Of a DNA stretch of 64,000 bases, positions 1 through 8,291 are shown piece by piece; the first letter of the stretch is position 1, and every line of letters begins with the position of its first letter. The position numbers and the translations under genes are program-made. The stretch covers positions 3,658,001 to 3,722,000 of the forward strand of contig NZ_CP084876.1 in NCBI RefSeq assembly GCF_020525925.1. Direction: 5' to 3'. This DNA is from Klebsiella quasipneumoniae subsp. quasipneumoniae. GTDB taxonomy: Bacteria > Pseudomonadota > Gammaproteobacteria > Enterobacterales > Enterobacteriaceae. The notes under the pieces are model-generated. The model searched no databases, was not told where the DNA came from, and worked only from the letters and a program-made list of their open reading frames with translations.

Positions 1-484
1 CGTTCTTTTTACGCGCTTCGGCGAGAAACAGCGCCACGCAGTCAATCAGCAGACCATCCAGCAAACTACTAATCACCAGAGAGGTATTCTGATCGAGCTT
101 CAGACGCTGACGTACCGGCACTAACAGGCTGTCGATGAGCGTGTCGACGGGGTGTTGATGGCTTAGCGCCAGTAATTTGGCACGGATTCTGGCGGGCTGC
201 ATATAACGCAGAATGGACATCATCTCTTCCTGAAGATGCGCGGATTCGTCGCGCGCCGCCGGCAGGTTACCCTCCAGCAGCGCTTTGACTTTCCCGACGG
301 ATACGCCGCGCTCGATCCAGCGCTTGATCTCTTCAATGCGCAGGATATCTTCTTCATCAAACTGCCGATGCCCGCCTTCGCTACGCTGCGGTTTCAGTAG
401 ACCGTAACGACGCTGCCAGGCGCGCAGTGTGACCGGATTGATTCCGCAACGTTCGGCGACTTCACCGATACTGTAAAACGCCAT
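1..484 (-). CDS. bluR: MerR-family repressor BluR (YcgE), 3' end beyond the window
   Basis: The start ATG is at 484 and the first 161 residues are visible; the C-terminal part runs off the left edge. Residues 1-70 are a MerR winged helix-turn-helix: [19 protein letters not shown] is followed by RRYGLLKP and the wing [11 protein letters not shown]. The remainder matches the YcgE/BluR sensor region, which in E. coli binds BluF rather than a metal. It lies downstream of bluF on the same strand, separated by 154 nt that contain a strong inverted repeat. In E. coli BluR represses ycgZ-ymgA-ariR and BluF relieves this in blue light and cold. That role is inferred here from orthology and from the conserved neighbourhood. 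MlrA is the closest paralogue, but the adjacent bluF and ycgZ favour BluR. Confidence 0.88.
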   Translation of the reverse strand, partial: MAFYSIGEVAERCGINPVTLRAWQRRYGLLKPQRSEGGHRQFDEEDILRIEEIKRWIERGVSVGKVKALLEGNLPAARDESAHLQEEMMSILRYMQPARIRAKLLALSHQHPVDTLIDSLLVPVRQRLKLDQNTSLVISSLLDGLLIDCVALFLAEARKKN

Positions 485-539
485 AGCAGCCTCACATCAA
501 CCTGATACTTTAATACCTAAACTAACGAATTCAGGCATC

Positions 540-565
540 CTGTACAACTCTATTTTCTTGTACAG
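540..565 (-). promoter_or_regulatory. Inverted repeat upstream of bluR, MlrA/BluR-type operator
   Basis: A perfect inverted repeat CTGTACAA-N10-TTGTACAG, that is TGTACA-N12-TGTACA, lies 55 nt upstream of the bluR start. The same arm and 12-nt spacing is reported for MlrA, the MerR-type paralogue of BluR. Reading on the minus strand, the second arm would overlap a possible -35 (TTGTAC) with a weak -10 17 nt further on. This fits autoregulation of bluR; the assignment to BluR is inferred. Confidence 0.55.
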
Positions 566-638
566 ATAAAGATAACAGGTTGTGGCTCACAGCGCTTGGG
601 AAAAAGATGAAAAAATAGTTGGCTGATTTCGCGGTGGA

Positions 639-1850
639 TTATTTTTTTTCCGGCCAGGCGACGGCGGGTAAGCCCCCCAGGCGCGCGCTGGCGAACAAAT
701 TCCCCTGAAACTGCGAAATACCGGCTGATTCCAGCCACATCCACTCTTCAGCACGCTCAACGCCGACGGCAGAGACCGCAATCTCCAGCGAAAAACAGCA
801 TTTGATAATCGCCTGTACAATTGACTGACGCGGTCCATCCTGGTGGATATTGCGGATCAGCTCATGGTCGATTTTAATTCTGTCGGGCTGGTATTGCGCC
901 AGCAGCGACAGCCCGGCAAACCCTGCGCCGAAGTGATCGATGGCAAGATTGATGCCCGCCCCTTTTAGCTTTCGCACCGCATCGGTAAAATCATCCATCC
1001 GCGAAATCACTTCCCGTTCGGTAAACTCGACAATAATCTGTTCAGGAATAAGATCATTACGCTGAATTTGATCGAGCAGGAAACCCACCGCGTTCGGCGC
1101 TTTAACCAGCGTCATCGGCAGTAAATTAATACTTAACGCCTTATTGCGTAAGCCTAATTTCCCGGCCAGCGACAGCGCGACGCGTTTACTGTGCAGATCG
1201 GCGAGATAAATATCGTCCCCGGAAAGCCCGGCAAAATAGGCGCCAGGCGACTGGCCGTCCGGTGTGCGTAACAGCGCTTCCCACGAAATAATTTCGCAGG
1301 CGAAAGGGTCGACGATCGGCTGGAAGGCAAAGGACCAGCTTTCCTTATTGTCAATTATCGGCGTATCAGGATAGAAAGTATTCTGATCGGGGATAAATAC
1401 CCAGCTGTCAGCGGAAGGAATCTCAAAATAGTTCGCTTTTTCCGTTGATTCGACAAAGGTGCGGAAAAATTGCAGTGCCCGGTCGTCATAGGTGAGCTGA
1501 TATTTTGTGGTCCCGCGGTCCATCACCGTCTGCAGCACCTCCTCGCGATCATGTTCCCGTAAATCAAACAGTTCCATACCGACCTTACCGAAACGGCGGG
1601 ACGGCGCATAATCGCACAGAAGCTCTACCAGGTTATAATGGCGGGGATCGCGGCAAATATGCTGATAAATATCCTGAACCTTTTCTTCAGGCCCCTCAAT
1701 GAGTTGAAAAAAATGCGTCCCGTTAAAAAGTAAAATACCGGTGACGTCCGCCTGCCCATTTCTTTCGTTTGCCCTGGCAACCATGGCCTCGATCGATTTG
1801 AATGAGACATTGTCGCAAATATGGCTGCGATAAATGATGGTGGTTAGCAT
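639..1850 (-). CDS. bluF: Blue-light and temperature sensor BluF (BLUF-EAL protein)
   Basis: A 403-residue protein beginning MLTTIIYRS; an upstream in-frame start at 1877 adds nine residues that orthologues lack. Residues 1-95 are a BLUF flavin domain with Tyr7, Asn31 and Gln49 in the positions used for FAD photochemistry. Residues 172-403 are an EAL domain. EAL itself is present (E191-A192-L193), as are Asn242, Glu275 (EFTE), Lys326 and a VGVE glutamate. The metal motif, normally DDFG, reads D305-H306-F-G. E. coli BluF is an inactive phosphodiesterase that uses light to antagonise BluR. This copy keeps more catalytic residues, so residual c-di-GMP hydrolysis is possible but unproven. It is divergent from ycgZ and upstream of bluR. 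Confidence 0.92.
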   Translation of the reverse strand: MLTTIIYRSHICDNVSFKSIEAMVARANERNGQADVTGILLFNGTHFFQLIEGPEEKVQDIYQHICRDPRHYNLVELLCDYAPSRRFGKVGMELFDLREHDREEVLQTVMDRGTTKYQLTYDDRALQFFRTFVESTEKANYFEIPSADSWVFIPDQNTFYPDTPIIDNKESWSFAFQPIVDPFACEIISWEALLRTPDGQSPGAYFAGLSGDDIYLADLHSKRVALSLAGKLGLRNKALSINLLPMTLVKAPNAVGFLLDQIQRNDLIPEQIIVEFTEREVISRMDDFTDAVRKLKGAGINLAIDHFGAGFAGLSLLAQYQPDRIKIDHELIRNIHQDGPRQSIVQAIIKCCFSLEIAVSAVGVERAEEWMWLESAGISQFQGNLFASARLGGLPAVAWPEKK

Positions 1851-1987
1851 AGTGATTCCAGATGGGAGGGTAAGCATTCACAGTAGCAGTTATCAGGCTA
1901 ATCGTCTTGTAAAACTACGTTTTGTCTTAACAAAAAAGATACACTAAAAATCCCTTTTTTGTGCAAGGCTTTTTCATTTTTCTTTTC

Positions 1988-2135
1988 TTGTACAACGTGC
2001 ACCGTTAAATCCTACCTTTACAAGCCAGAATCGCACAAAACACATAAAAATAAATTATTAAAAATCAATGATTTAACTATGCCTGAATCATTATTGTTCA
2101 ACTTTGTGTGTACAGGTTAACAATTATTGTATAAG
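1988..2135 (+). promoter_or_regulatory. bluF/ycgZ divergent control region with TGTACA motifs
   Basis: The 327-nt gap between bluF and ycgZ is AT-rich and carries no gene. It holds a palindromic TTGTACAA at 1988-1995 and, closer to ycgZ, TGTACA at 2109-2114 followed 13 nt later by TGTATA at 2128-2133. A possible -10 TATAAG sits at 2130-2135, with a TTGTGT at 2104-2109 some 20 nt upstream. Such a long spacer with the operator inside it is typical of MerR-family promoters. Binding by BluR is inferred from the shared TGTACA arm with the site upstream of bluR. Confidence 0.4.
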
Positions 2136-2177
2136 TTTAATGGCAGTTAACAGATGAGTGAAATGTAAGGAGCAGAT

Positions 2178-2423
2178 ATGCAGCAGAATGGTTACATTCC
2201 AGATACAGCGAACGCAATTGCCCAGTATTTCAACAAAGCATCGTTACCTTCCCAGCAGGAAACGCTGGGTCAGATTGTGATGGATATTCTCAACGAAGGG
2301 CGTCATCTCAACCGCAAGGCGCTGTGCACTAAACTGTTGAGCCGCCTCGATCGGGCCCGTGCCCCCGAGGAAGAGAGTCACTATCAGACCTTAATTGGTC
2401 TGCTGTTTGCCGATCAGGAATAA
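2178..2423 (+). CDS. ycgZ: BluR-regulated connector protein YcgZ
   Basis: An 81-residue acidic-to-neutral cytosolic protein, MQQNGYIPDTANAIAQYFNK onward, matching YcgZ of E. coli (78 residues). There is no signal peptide or membrane segment; it is predicted to be mostly helical. The start is supported by an AAGGAG sequence 5 nt upstream. It is the first gene of a three-gene run (ycgZ, ymgA-like, ariR-like) divergent from bluF. In E. coli this operon acts through the Rcs phosphorelay to increase colanic acid and lower curli. That output is inferred here from orthology. Confidence 0.85.
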   Translation: MQQNGYIPDTANAIAQYFNKASLPSQQETLGQIVMDILNEGRHLNRKALCTKLLSRLDRARAPEEESHYQTLIGLLFADQE

Positions 2424-2548
2424 CGTCATCGATCGTCGCCTGTTGCAACCGCAGTAGCAGATGAGGGGCGATCGCTTCCATAAACCTGCTGCTGACCTGA
2501 ATGTCCGTTCGCAGATTCAGGGAGAGAGTGGCATGCAGTGAGACGGTT

Positions 2549-2854
2549 ATGAATAGCAGTGAAACTGAGGAAATCACCGATGAGATCATCGGCGAGGCGG
2601 TACTCGCGCTTCTGAAAACGAATCGCCCTATTACCACCCCGACCCTGCTGGTTCGACTTCGGTTGATGCAGGCGACAGAGTCAGACCGACAGCGAAGAAA
2701 GGTTATCGCTGCCGTGATTGAAGAAATTTGCGCGAAGCTTGCCCGTCAGCGGAAGCAAGCGCCTTTGCAGGTAAAGAAAATCAATGGCCGTTGGGAAACC
2801 CGAGGATCGCCGGCGCAAAGCGCCATGGCGCCGGAAGGTAAAAAGATCCACTGA
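2549..2854 (+). CDS. ymgA: YmgA-like connector protein
   Basis: A 101-residue small protein starting MNSSETEEITDEIIGEAVL. The pattern DEI.G.AVL..L followed by R...MQ..E.D..RR..I and a C-terminal GKKIH tail resembles YmgA of E. coli. Similarity is weaker than for the flanking ycgZ and ariR. An in-frame start at 2501 would add 16 residues without resemblance to the family, so the internal ATG is preferred; its ribosome site is poor. The gap to ycgZ is 125 nt. The expected role is a small regulator feeding the RcsB pathway, by position and family only. Confidence 0.68.
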   Translation: MNSSETEEITDEIIGEAVLALLKTNRPITTPTLLVRLRLMQATESDRQRRKVIAAVIEEICAKLARQRKQAPLQVKKINGRWETRGSPAQSAMAPEGKKIH

Positions 2855-2893
2855 GTATCCTAACCGTGGTGAATAACACAGAGTGAGAATGTG

Positions 2894-3172
2894 ATGAGAC
2901 AGACTATGCATCAGCAACCCGATATTTACGCAGGACTGCAGGACACCGCGCTCTCCGACTATTTCCGTAACGCCGGTGATAAGCTGGTTGATGAGTCCGC
3001 CGTGATGTCGCTGGCCATCAACAGTATTCTCCAGTCAGAAGGTCACCTGAACAATAAGGCCATTATTTTATGGCTGATTCAGGCGCTGGAAAGCACCGAT
3101 GACGTGGTGACCGCAGACGTGATCCGTAAAACGCTGGAGATTGTCGTCGGCTACACCATGGACGATATCTAA
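2894..3172 (+). CDS. ariR: AriR/YmgB-like biofilm and acid-resistance regulator
   Basis: Contains the AriR signature: ALSDYFRNAGDKL, then ESAV...INSIL, LNNKAIILWLIQALEST and the C-terminal VIRKTLEIVVGYT. Three starts are possible: GTG 2891, ATG 2894 and ATG 2906. The last gives exactly the 88-residue E. coli length; 2894 has the better GTGAG-type ribosome site, and the choice is not certain. AriR is a small all-helical dimer that can bind DNA and modulates Rcs signalling. It is the last gene of the ycgZ run and is followed 62 nt later by a terminator. No ymgC-like frame follows. Confidence 0.82.
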   Translation: MRQTMHQQPDIYAGLQDTALSDYFRNAGDKLVDESAVMSLAINSILQSEGHLNNKAIILWLIQALESTDDVVTADVIRKTLEIVVGYTMDDI

Positions 3173-3233
3173 GGCCGTCACGCTTCAGGCCCGCCAGGGC
3201 AACCCCTTTCCGACAGAGCCTGTCCGCTCTGTT

Positions 3234-3264
3234 AAAAAAAACCTCGCTGACGCGAGGTTTTTTC
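3234..3264. terminator. Bidirectional terminator between ariR and pgl
   Basis: AACCTCGC-TGAC-GCGAGGTT stem flanked by an A run on the left and a T run on the right. It can end ariR transcripts on the plus strand and pgl transcripts on the minus strand. Confidence 0.85.
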
Positions 3265-3280
3265 TTTTACGCCTGACGGA

Positions 3281-4276
3281 TCAGTGGGCGTTGACTACCA
3301 CCCACATCGGCCCCTGCCCGACCGCATAGCGACCTTTCTCCTGCAGCAGCCCCTGCTCGCCGGTAATTTCGTACACCGCGATATGGTGCGACTTCTGCCC
3401 GGCGGCAATCAGATACTTACCGCTGTGATCGAGATTAAAGCCGCGCGGCTGGGTTTCGGTGGGCTGATAGCCCTCCACCGCCAGCACGCTACCATCTTCC
3501 GACACGCTGAACACCGTGATAATGCTGGCGGTACGATCGCAGGCGTACAGGTGACGACCGTCCGGAGTGATATGAATATCCGCCGCCCAGCGCACGCCGG
3601 TGAAATCAGACGGCATCATATCCAGCGTTTGTACACATTCGATGTTGCCATTCGGGTCTTTCAGCTCCCAGACGTCAATTGAGCTGTTTAGCTCATTGAC
3701 GCAGTAACCATACTGCTGGTTCGGATGGAACACCATGTGGCGCGGACCCGCCCCTTCGACGGTGGTGACTTCCGCTGGCTCCTGGGCGGAGAGGAAACCA
3801 TCCTCGCTGAGGGTAAACAGGCAGATGCGATCCTGCTTCAGCGCCGGCACCCACAGGGTACGATTGTCCGGAGAGATATTGGCCGAGTGGCAGCCTTCCA
3901 GCCCGTCCACCACGGTGATGGTTTCGCCCGGCAGACCATCCTGCAGCGGGGTCACGCTGACGCAGCCCTGATTGTAAGAGGCACTGAAGACAAAGCGACC
4001 ATGATGATCGGTAGAGATGTGGGTCGGGCTGCCCGGCAGCGCCGCTTCCCCTGCGAAGGTCAACGCCCCGTTATCCGGCGTGATGCGATAAGCTAACACG
4101 CGAAACTCCGGACGAACGCCAACGTACAGATACTCCTTATTGGGGCTGACCACCATCGGCTGGACCTGCCCCGGGGCATCAACCACCTGCACCAGCGTCA
4201 GTTTGCCGTCCGCTTCAAGACTCCAGACGTGGATTTGTTGGCTTTCCGGGCTGGCGGTATAAACGGTTTGTTTCAT
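3281..4276 (-). CDS. pgl: 6-phosphogluconolactonase
   Basis: 331 residues from [18 protein letters not shown], the same length as E. coli Pgl (YbhE). It hydrolyses 6-phosphogluconolactone in the oxidative pentose phosphate pathway. The sequence is a seven-bladed beta-propeller of the lactonase_7 family, with repeating [24 protein letters not shown] and [11 protein letters not shown] blade segments. The upstream in-frame start at 4348 is rejected because AAGGAG lies directly before 4276. It is single-gene and convergent with ariR, divergent from ybhA. Confidence 0.95.
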   Translation of the reverse strand: MKQTVYTASPESQQIHVWSLEADGKLTLVQVVDAPGQVQPMVVSPNKEYLYVGVRPEFRVLAYRITPDNGALTFAGEAALPGSPTHISTDHHGRFVFSASYNQGCVSVTPLQDGLPGETITVVDGLEGCHSANISPDNRTLWVPALKQDRICLFTLSEDGFLSAQEPAEVTTVEGAGPRHMVFHPNQQYGYCVNELNSSIDVWELKDPNGNIECVQTLDMMPSDFTGVRWAADIHITPDGRHLYACDRTASIITVFSVSEDGSVLAVEGYQPTETQPRGFNLDHSGKYLIAAGQKSHHIAVYEITGEQGLLQEKGRYAVGQGPMWVVVNAH

Positions 4277-4504
4277 GACTACTCCTTCCCTCACTGCACG
4301 TGGATTTTTCATTTTCAGGATAACTGCACCCTGAAAATTATAAGACATCCGCCCATGATACTCGCATCGCCCGCCGAATTACCGACGGACGGCGGCACAA
4401 AGGGCATACAGACATTCACGGCAGATGTGGAAAAATTGGTCCTGACGCCACGGCGGTGTACCATCATGGCCAGGTCACTTTTCAACATCAACCGGAAATA
4501 ACAC

Positions 4505-5323
4505 ATGACAACACGCGTGATTGCCCTGGATTTAGACGGCACCCTGCTCACCAGCAAAAAAACCATCCTGCCCGCTTCGCTGGAAGCGCTGGCCCGCGCC
4601 AGAGAGGCGGGCTACCAGGTGATCGTCGTTACCGGACGTCATCACGTCGCTATTCATCCTTTTTATCAGGCACTGGCTCTCGATACACCTGCAATTTGTT
4701 GTAATGGCACTTATTTGTATGATTATCACGCAAAAAAGGTTTTGGCGGCCGATCCTATGTCGGTGGAACACGCGGTAAGCCTCACCGCCATGCTCGCCGA
4801 ACAGCAGATCCACGGCCTGGCCTATGTGGATGACGCGATGCTTTACGAACAGCCCACCGGGCATGTGATCCGCACCCGCAACTGGGCGCAGGCGTTACCG
4901 GAGGATCAGCGCCCGGTCTTCAGCCAGGTCGACTCGCTGGCGCAGGCGGTCCGCGAGGTCAAGGCGGTATGGAAATTCGCCCTCACCGACGACGACATAC
5001 CCCGTCTGCAGCGCTTTGCGCAGGAGGTCGGCGAGACGCTGGGCCTCGAGTGCGAATGGTCGTGGCACGACCAGGTGGATATCGCTCGCGCCGGCAACAG
5101 CAAAGGCAAACGCCTGGCGCAGTGGGTCGCTGACCAGGGGCTGTCGATGCAGAACGTGGTGGCCTTCGGCGATAACTACAACGATCTGAGTATGCTGGAA
5201 GCGGCAGGCACCGGGGTGGCGATGGGTAATGCGGTGGACGACGTCAAAGCCCGCGCCAACGTGGTCATCGGCGACAATGAGTCCGCCAGCATCGCCGAGT
5301 TTATCTACCGTCAGCTGCTGTGA
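4505..5323 (+). CDS. ybhA: HAD-family pyridoxal phosphate phosphatase YbhA
   Basis: 272 residues, a Cof-type HAD hydrolase. Motif I is DLDGTLLT at residues 8-15 with the nucleophile and acid/base Asp, motif II is VVTGRH, and motif IV is GDNYNDLSML near 221. The E. coli protein dephosphorylates pyridoxal 5'-phosphate and helps PLP homeostasis; sugar phosphates are secondary substrates. It is divergent from pgl. Its TGA stop abuts the modC stop codon with no base between them, so the two convergent transcripts must overlap. Confidence 0.93.
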   Translation: MTTRVIALDLDGTLLTSKKTILPASLEALARAREAGYQVIVVTGRHHVAIHPFYQALALDTPAICCNGTYLYDYHAKKVLAADPMSVEHAVSLTAMLAEQQIHGLAYVDDAMLYEQPTGHVIRTRNWAQALPEDQRPVFSQVDSLAQAVREVKAVWKFALTDDDIPRLQRFAQEVGETLGLECEWSWHDQVDIARAGNSKGKRLAQWVADQGLSMQNVVAFGDNYNDLSMLEAAGTGVAMGNAVDDVKARANVVIGDNESASIAEFIYRQLL

Positions 5324-6382
5324 TCAGGCGGCAATCGACACGCTTTTGATCTGGGCAAATACCTGCTGGCCTGGCGCTATCGCCAGGTCATCCCGCGCCC
5401 ACGGGCTGATTCGAGCCCACAGCGGATGGCCGCTCACCCTGAGCTGAACCTCAATCTGCCCGTTGACCTCCAGACACTGAACCACCTCGGCGCGTAAGAT
5501 ATTGCGGATGCTGGTTGCGGACGGCTGGGCCAGCACCAGCGAGACGTCCGACGCCTGGATGCGGATCCGCGCGCTCTCCCCGGCGGGACGATCGAGCCGG
5601 TTAACCCACAGCATTTGATCCCCCAGCGTCAGCGCGGTCATCGCGTACTGCGGATGCTGCGCGGCGACGGTGGCGCTGAGGATCGTACTCTGCTGTTCCG
5701 CCGGCAGCCAGGGGTGCATCACGCTGCTGCTCCAGACCTCCTCCAGCGGACCGAAAGCCTTCACCTTACCGGCCTCCAGCACCAGCACGCGATCGGCCAG
5801 ATGCTGGATCTCGTCCAGCGAGTGGCTGACGTAGAGCATCGGAATATGGATCTCCTGCGCCAGCCGCTGCAGATAGGGCAACAGTTCGCGTTTGCGCGGA
5901 ATATCCAGCGAGGCCAGCGGCTCGTCCAGCAGCAGCAGCTCCGGCGCGGTCAGCAGGGCGCGGCCGATGGCCACGCGCTGCTTTTCGCCGCCGGATAACC
6001 GGCCCGGCAGCCGATCCAGCAAAGGCGCAATTCCCAGCAGTTCCACCAGCTTATCGAACTGGCTGACCATGGATTTCGCCATTCCGTACTGCAGATTGCC
6101 GCGCACTTTATAGTGGGGAAACAGGCGCGCATCCTGAAATACATAGCCGATCCGCCGCTGCTCCGGCGCCAGGCAGATACGCTGCGCGGTGTCGTTCAGC
6201 ACCCTGCCGTTGAGGACGATCCGTCCCGCCTGCGGCCGGGTCAGGCCGCTGATAGCGTTGATCAACGACGTTTTCCCGGCGCCTGAGACGCCAAAGATGG
6301 CGGTGATCCCGCTGCTGGGCAGCGTTTCACGGATCTGCAGACAGTGGCTGCCGAGGGTCTGGGTAAAGTCCAGCTCGAGCAT
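5324..6382 (-). CDS. modC: Molybdate ABC transporter ATP-binding protein
   Basis: 352 residues from [10 protein letters not shown]. The Walker A motif is GVSGAGKTS (residues 32-40), the ABC signature LSGGEKQR, Walker [13 protein letters not shown] and the H-loop YVSHS. The last 70 residues form a Mop/TOBE domain that binds oxyanion. It energises the ModB channel for MoO4 import. The ATG overlaps the modB stop as TGATG, indicating translational coupling; an open frame extending upstream into modB is not used. It is the third gene of modABC. Confidence 0.97.
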   Translation of the reverse strand: MLELDFTQTLGSHCLQIRETLPSSGITAIFGVSGAGKTSLINAISGLTRPQAGRIVLNGRVLNDTAQRICLAPEQRRIGYVFQDARLFPHYKVRGNLQYGMAKSMVSQFDKLVELLGIAPLLDRLPGRLSGGEKQRVAIGRALLTAPELLLLDEPLASLDIPRKRELLPYLQRLAQEIHIPMLYVSHSLDEIQHLADRVLVLEAGKVKAFGPLEEVWSSSVMHPWLPAEQQSTILSATVAAQHPQYAMTALTLGDQMLWVNRLDRPAGESARIRIQASDVSLVLAQPSATSIRNILRAEVVQCLEVNGQIEVQLRVSGHPLWARISPWARDDLAIAPGQQVFAQIKSVSIAA

Positions 6383-7074
6383 CATGATCCTCCCATTCGC
6401 TGGCGGCTCACGCGGGCCAGCCATTCTGAAATCAAGAGCGAGACCAGCGCCAGACCGATAGCGATGAGGCAGAGGCGGGCCGCCGCCCCCTCCCCGCCCG
6501 GGGTCTGGATCAAGGTGTACATCGCCGAAGGCAGGGTGCGCGTTTCACCGGGAATATTGGAGACGAACGTGATGGTCGCGCCAAACTCCCCTAACGAGCG
6601 GGCGAAGGCCAGCACCGTGCCGACAATAATTCCCGGCAGAGTCAGCGGCAGCGTAATGGTGAAAAATACCCGCCAGCGGCTGGCCCCGAGGGTTCTCGCC
6701 GCCTGCTCCAGTTTGATGTCCACCCCCTCCAGCGCCAGGCGGATGGCGCGCACCATCAGCGGGAAAGACATCACCGCCGCCGCCAGCACCGCCCCGCGCC
6801 AGCTGAAGGCAAAGCTGATGCCGAACCAGTCATACAGCCAGCTGCCAATAAACCCGCGCCGCCCCATGGCCACCAGCAGCAGATACCCCACCACCACCGG
6901 CGGCAGCACCAGCGGCAGATGGAGAAGGCTGTCGAGCAGCGCCTTGCCGGGGAAGGTGCGGCGGACCAGCAGCCAGGAAAAAAAGATGCCAAAGGGCAGG
7001 CTCAGGGCCACCGCCAGGGAGGAGACTTTCAGGCTCAGCAGCACCGCCTGCCATTCGGGTTCGCTCAGAAACAT
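6382..7074 (-). CDS. modB: Molybdate ABC transporter permease
   Basis: 230 residues with about five transmembrane segments. The cytoplasmic EAA loop reads [21 protein letters not shown] (given here as motif E-A-A-x3-G), the contact site for ModC. It forms the inner-membrane MoO4 channel fed by periplasmic ModA. The ATG overlaps the modA stop by one base, and modC overlaps its own stop, so modA-modB-modC are tightly coupled. Confidence 0.97.
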   Translation of the reverse strand: MFLSEPEWQAVLLSLKVSSLAVALSLPFGIFFSWLLVRRTFPGKALLDSLLHLPLVLPPVVVGYLLLVAMGRRGFIGSWLYDWFGISFAFSWRGAVLAAAVMSFPLMVRAIRLALEGVDIKLEQAARTLGASRWRVFFTITLPLTLPGIIVGTVLAFARSLGEFGATITFVSNIPGETRTLPSAMYTLIQTPGGEGAAARLCLIAIGLALVSLLISEWLARVSRQRMGGS

Positions 7075-7847
7075 CAGCGGGTGGTAAATCCGTAACGTTG
7101 AAAAATCGCCGACGCTTCCGGCCCTTTCAGGTAGTCATAGAAAGCGCTCACGGCCGCATTGCGGTGGCCATCGACAATCGCCAGCGGGTACTCGACTTTC
7201 TGATGCGACGCCTCCGGGAAAGTACCAACCACTTTCACCCCTTTGCTGGCCACGGCATCCGATCCGTAGACGATGCCCAGCGGCGCTTCGCTACGCTCCA
7301 CCAGCGCCAGCGCGCCGCGCACGTCTTCCGCCGGGGCGAGCTTCGGCGACAGGGTCTCCCAGGCGCCCAGTTTCTGCAGCGCTTCTTTGGCGTAGATACC
7401 TGCCGGAACGTGCTGCGGATCGCCCACCGCCAGACGGCCCCCTTTCAGCAGGCTGGTCCAGTCGGTTTTCTCATTAATGGTTATCGCCCCCTGCGCGCTG
7501 GCTTTCGGCGCCACAACCACCAGGCTGTTGCCAAGCAGGGTGGCGCGGGTCGCCGGATCGATGGCCTTTTTGTCTGCCGCGTAATCCATCCACTTTTGAT
7601 CGGCGGAGATAAACAGGTCCGCCGGGGCGCCTGCCTCAATCTGCCGCGCCAGCGTCGACGACGAGGCAAACGACGAGACGACCTCGACGTTTTTCGCTTT
7701 CTTATACGCCTGGGCGATATCCTGCATCGCGTTAGTTAACGACGCGGCCGCGAAAACGGTCACTTTCCCTTCTGCCGCCAGCGCCTGACCCGCGACGCAC
7801 AGCGTGAGCGATACCCCGACCACCCCGCGTAACCAAGAACCTGTCAT
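7074..7847 (-). CDS. modA: Periplasmic molybdate-binding protein
   Basis: 257 residues. A signal peptide spans residues 1-24 (hydrophobic GVVGVSLTLCVAG, ending ALA). The mature protein starts AEGKVTVFAAASLTNAM, the typical ModA N-terminus in which Ser and the following residues bind the oxyanion. It captures molybdate or tungstate and delivers it to ModBC. It is the first gene of modABC, with a ModE operator in its promoter region. Confidence 0.97.
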   Translation of the reverse strand: MTGSWLRGVVGVSLTLCVAGQALAAEGKVTVFAAASLTNAMQDIAQAYKKAKNVEVVSSFASSSTLARQIEAGAPADLFISADQKWMDYAADKKAIDPATRATLLGNSLVVVAPKASAQGAITINEKTDWTSLLKGGRLAVGDPQHVPAGIYAKEALQKLGAWETLSPKLAPAEDVRGALALVERSEAPLGIVYGSDAVASKGVKVVGTFPEASHQKVEYPLAIVDGHRNAAVSAFYDYLKGPEASAIFQRYGFTTR

Positions 7848-7865
7848 CTGAATCTCCTGTCAATG

Positions 7866-7889
7866 CGTTATGTACTCGACAATATAACG
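7866..7889 (-). promoter_or_regulatory. ModE operator upstream of modA
   Basis: CGTTATGT-N8-ATATAACG, an inverted repeat with seven of eight arm positions symmetric and the arm and spacer form of the E. coli ModE box. It starts 19 nt upstream of the modA start codon. ModE-molybdate bound here would repress modABC. Confidence 0.85.
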
Positions 7890-7961
7890 ATATGCGAAGC
7901 GTTTTTATAGTGACGCAGGACAATAAAATGAAGGGAAATGATACAGGAGGGAAATAGCACA

Positions 7962-7982
7962 GCGCCCGGTTAAACCGGGCGC
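7962..7982 (-). terminator. Hairpin downstream of acrZ
   Basis: A near-perfect GC-rich palindrome, GCGCCCGGTT-A-AACCGGGCGC, seven nt past the acrZ stop on the minus strand. The following U tract is weak, so it may stabilise the small mRNA as much as end it. Confidence 0.55.
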
Positions 7983-7989
7983 CGGGAAA

Positions 7990-8139
7990 TCAATGATTTT
8001 GCTGGCTGCGATCTTTGTGGCCGACGCCGGAGAAGAGGTTGAACACTTCGCCAAGACCGTAAATCAATCCCAGGATGACCGCCATCACCACCGGTACCAT
8101 GATGACCGCAAAAACCAGACTTTTCAAAAGCTCTAACAT
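7990..8139 (-). CDS. acrZ: AcrAB-TolC efflux pump accessory peptide
   Basis: A 49-residue protein, [20 protein letters not shown] at its N-terminus, with a single helix to about residue 30 (the [12 protein letters not shown] part) and a polar tail ending QQNH. It matches AcrZ (YbhT), which lies in a groove of AcrB in the inner membrane and helps export of some drugs such as chloramphenicol. It sits between modA and the divergent modE, the same location as in E. coli, where ModE, MarA, SoxS and Rob affect it. No separate operator is obvious here. Confidence 0.95.
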   Translation of the reverse strand: MLELLKSLVFAVIMVPVVMAVILGLIYGLGEVFNLFSGVGHKDRSQQNH

Positions 8140-8291
8140 GGTTCACTCCAGATAGTATGATTCCCTGATTGTAACGGTTTCAGCCGAAAAAACACGCCCC
8201 ATTTGTGCGGTGGTTAATGACAAACCGCGCAGAGAGGTTTTGCAACGGGGTGACTATCGGTCACAATACGCTTTTTTGTCAGGAAACGATT

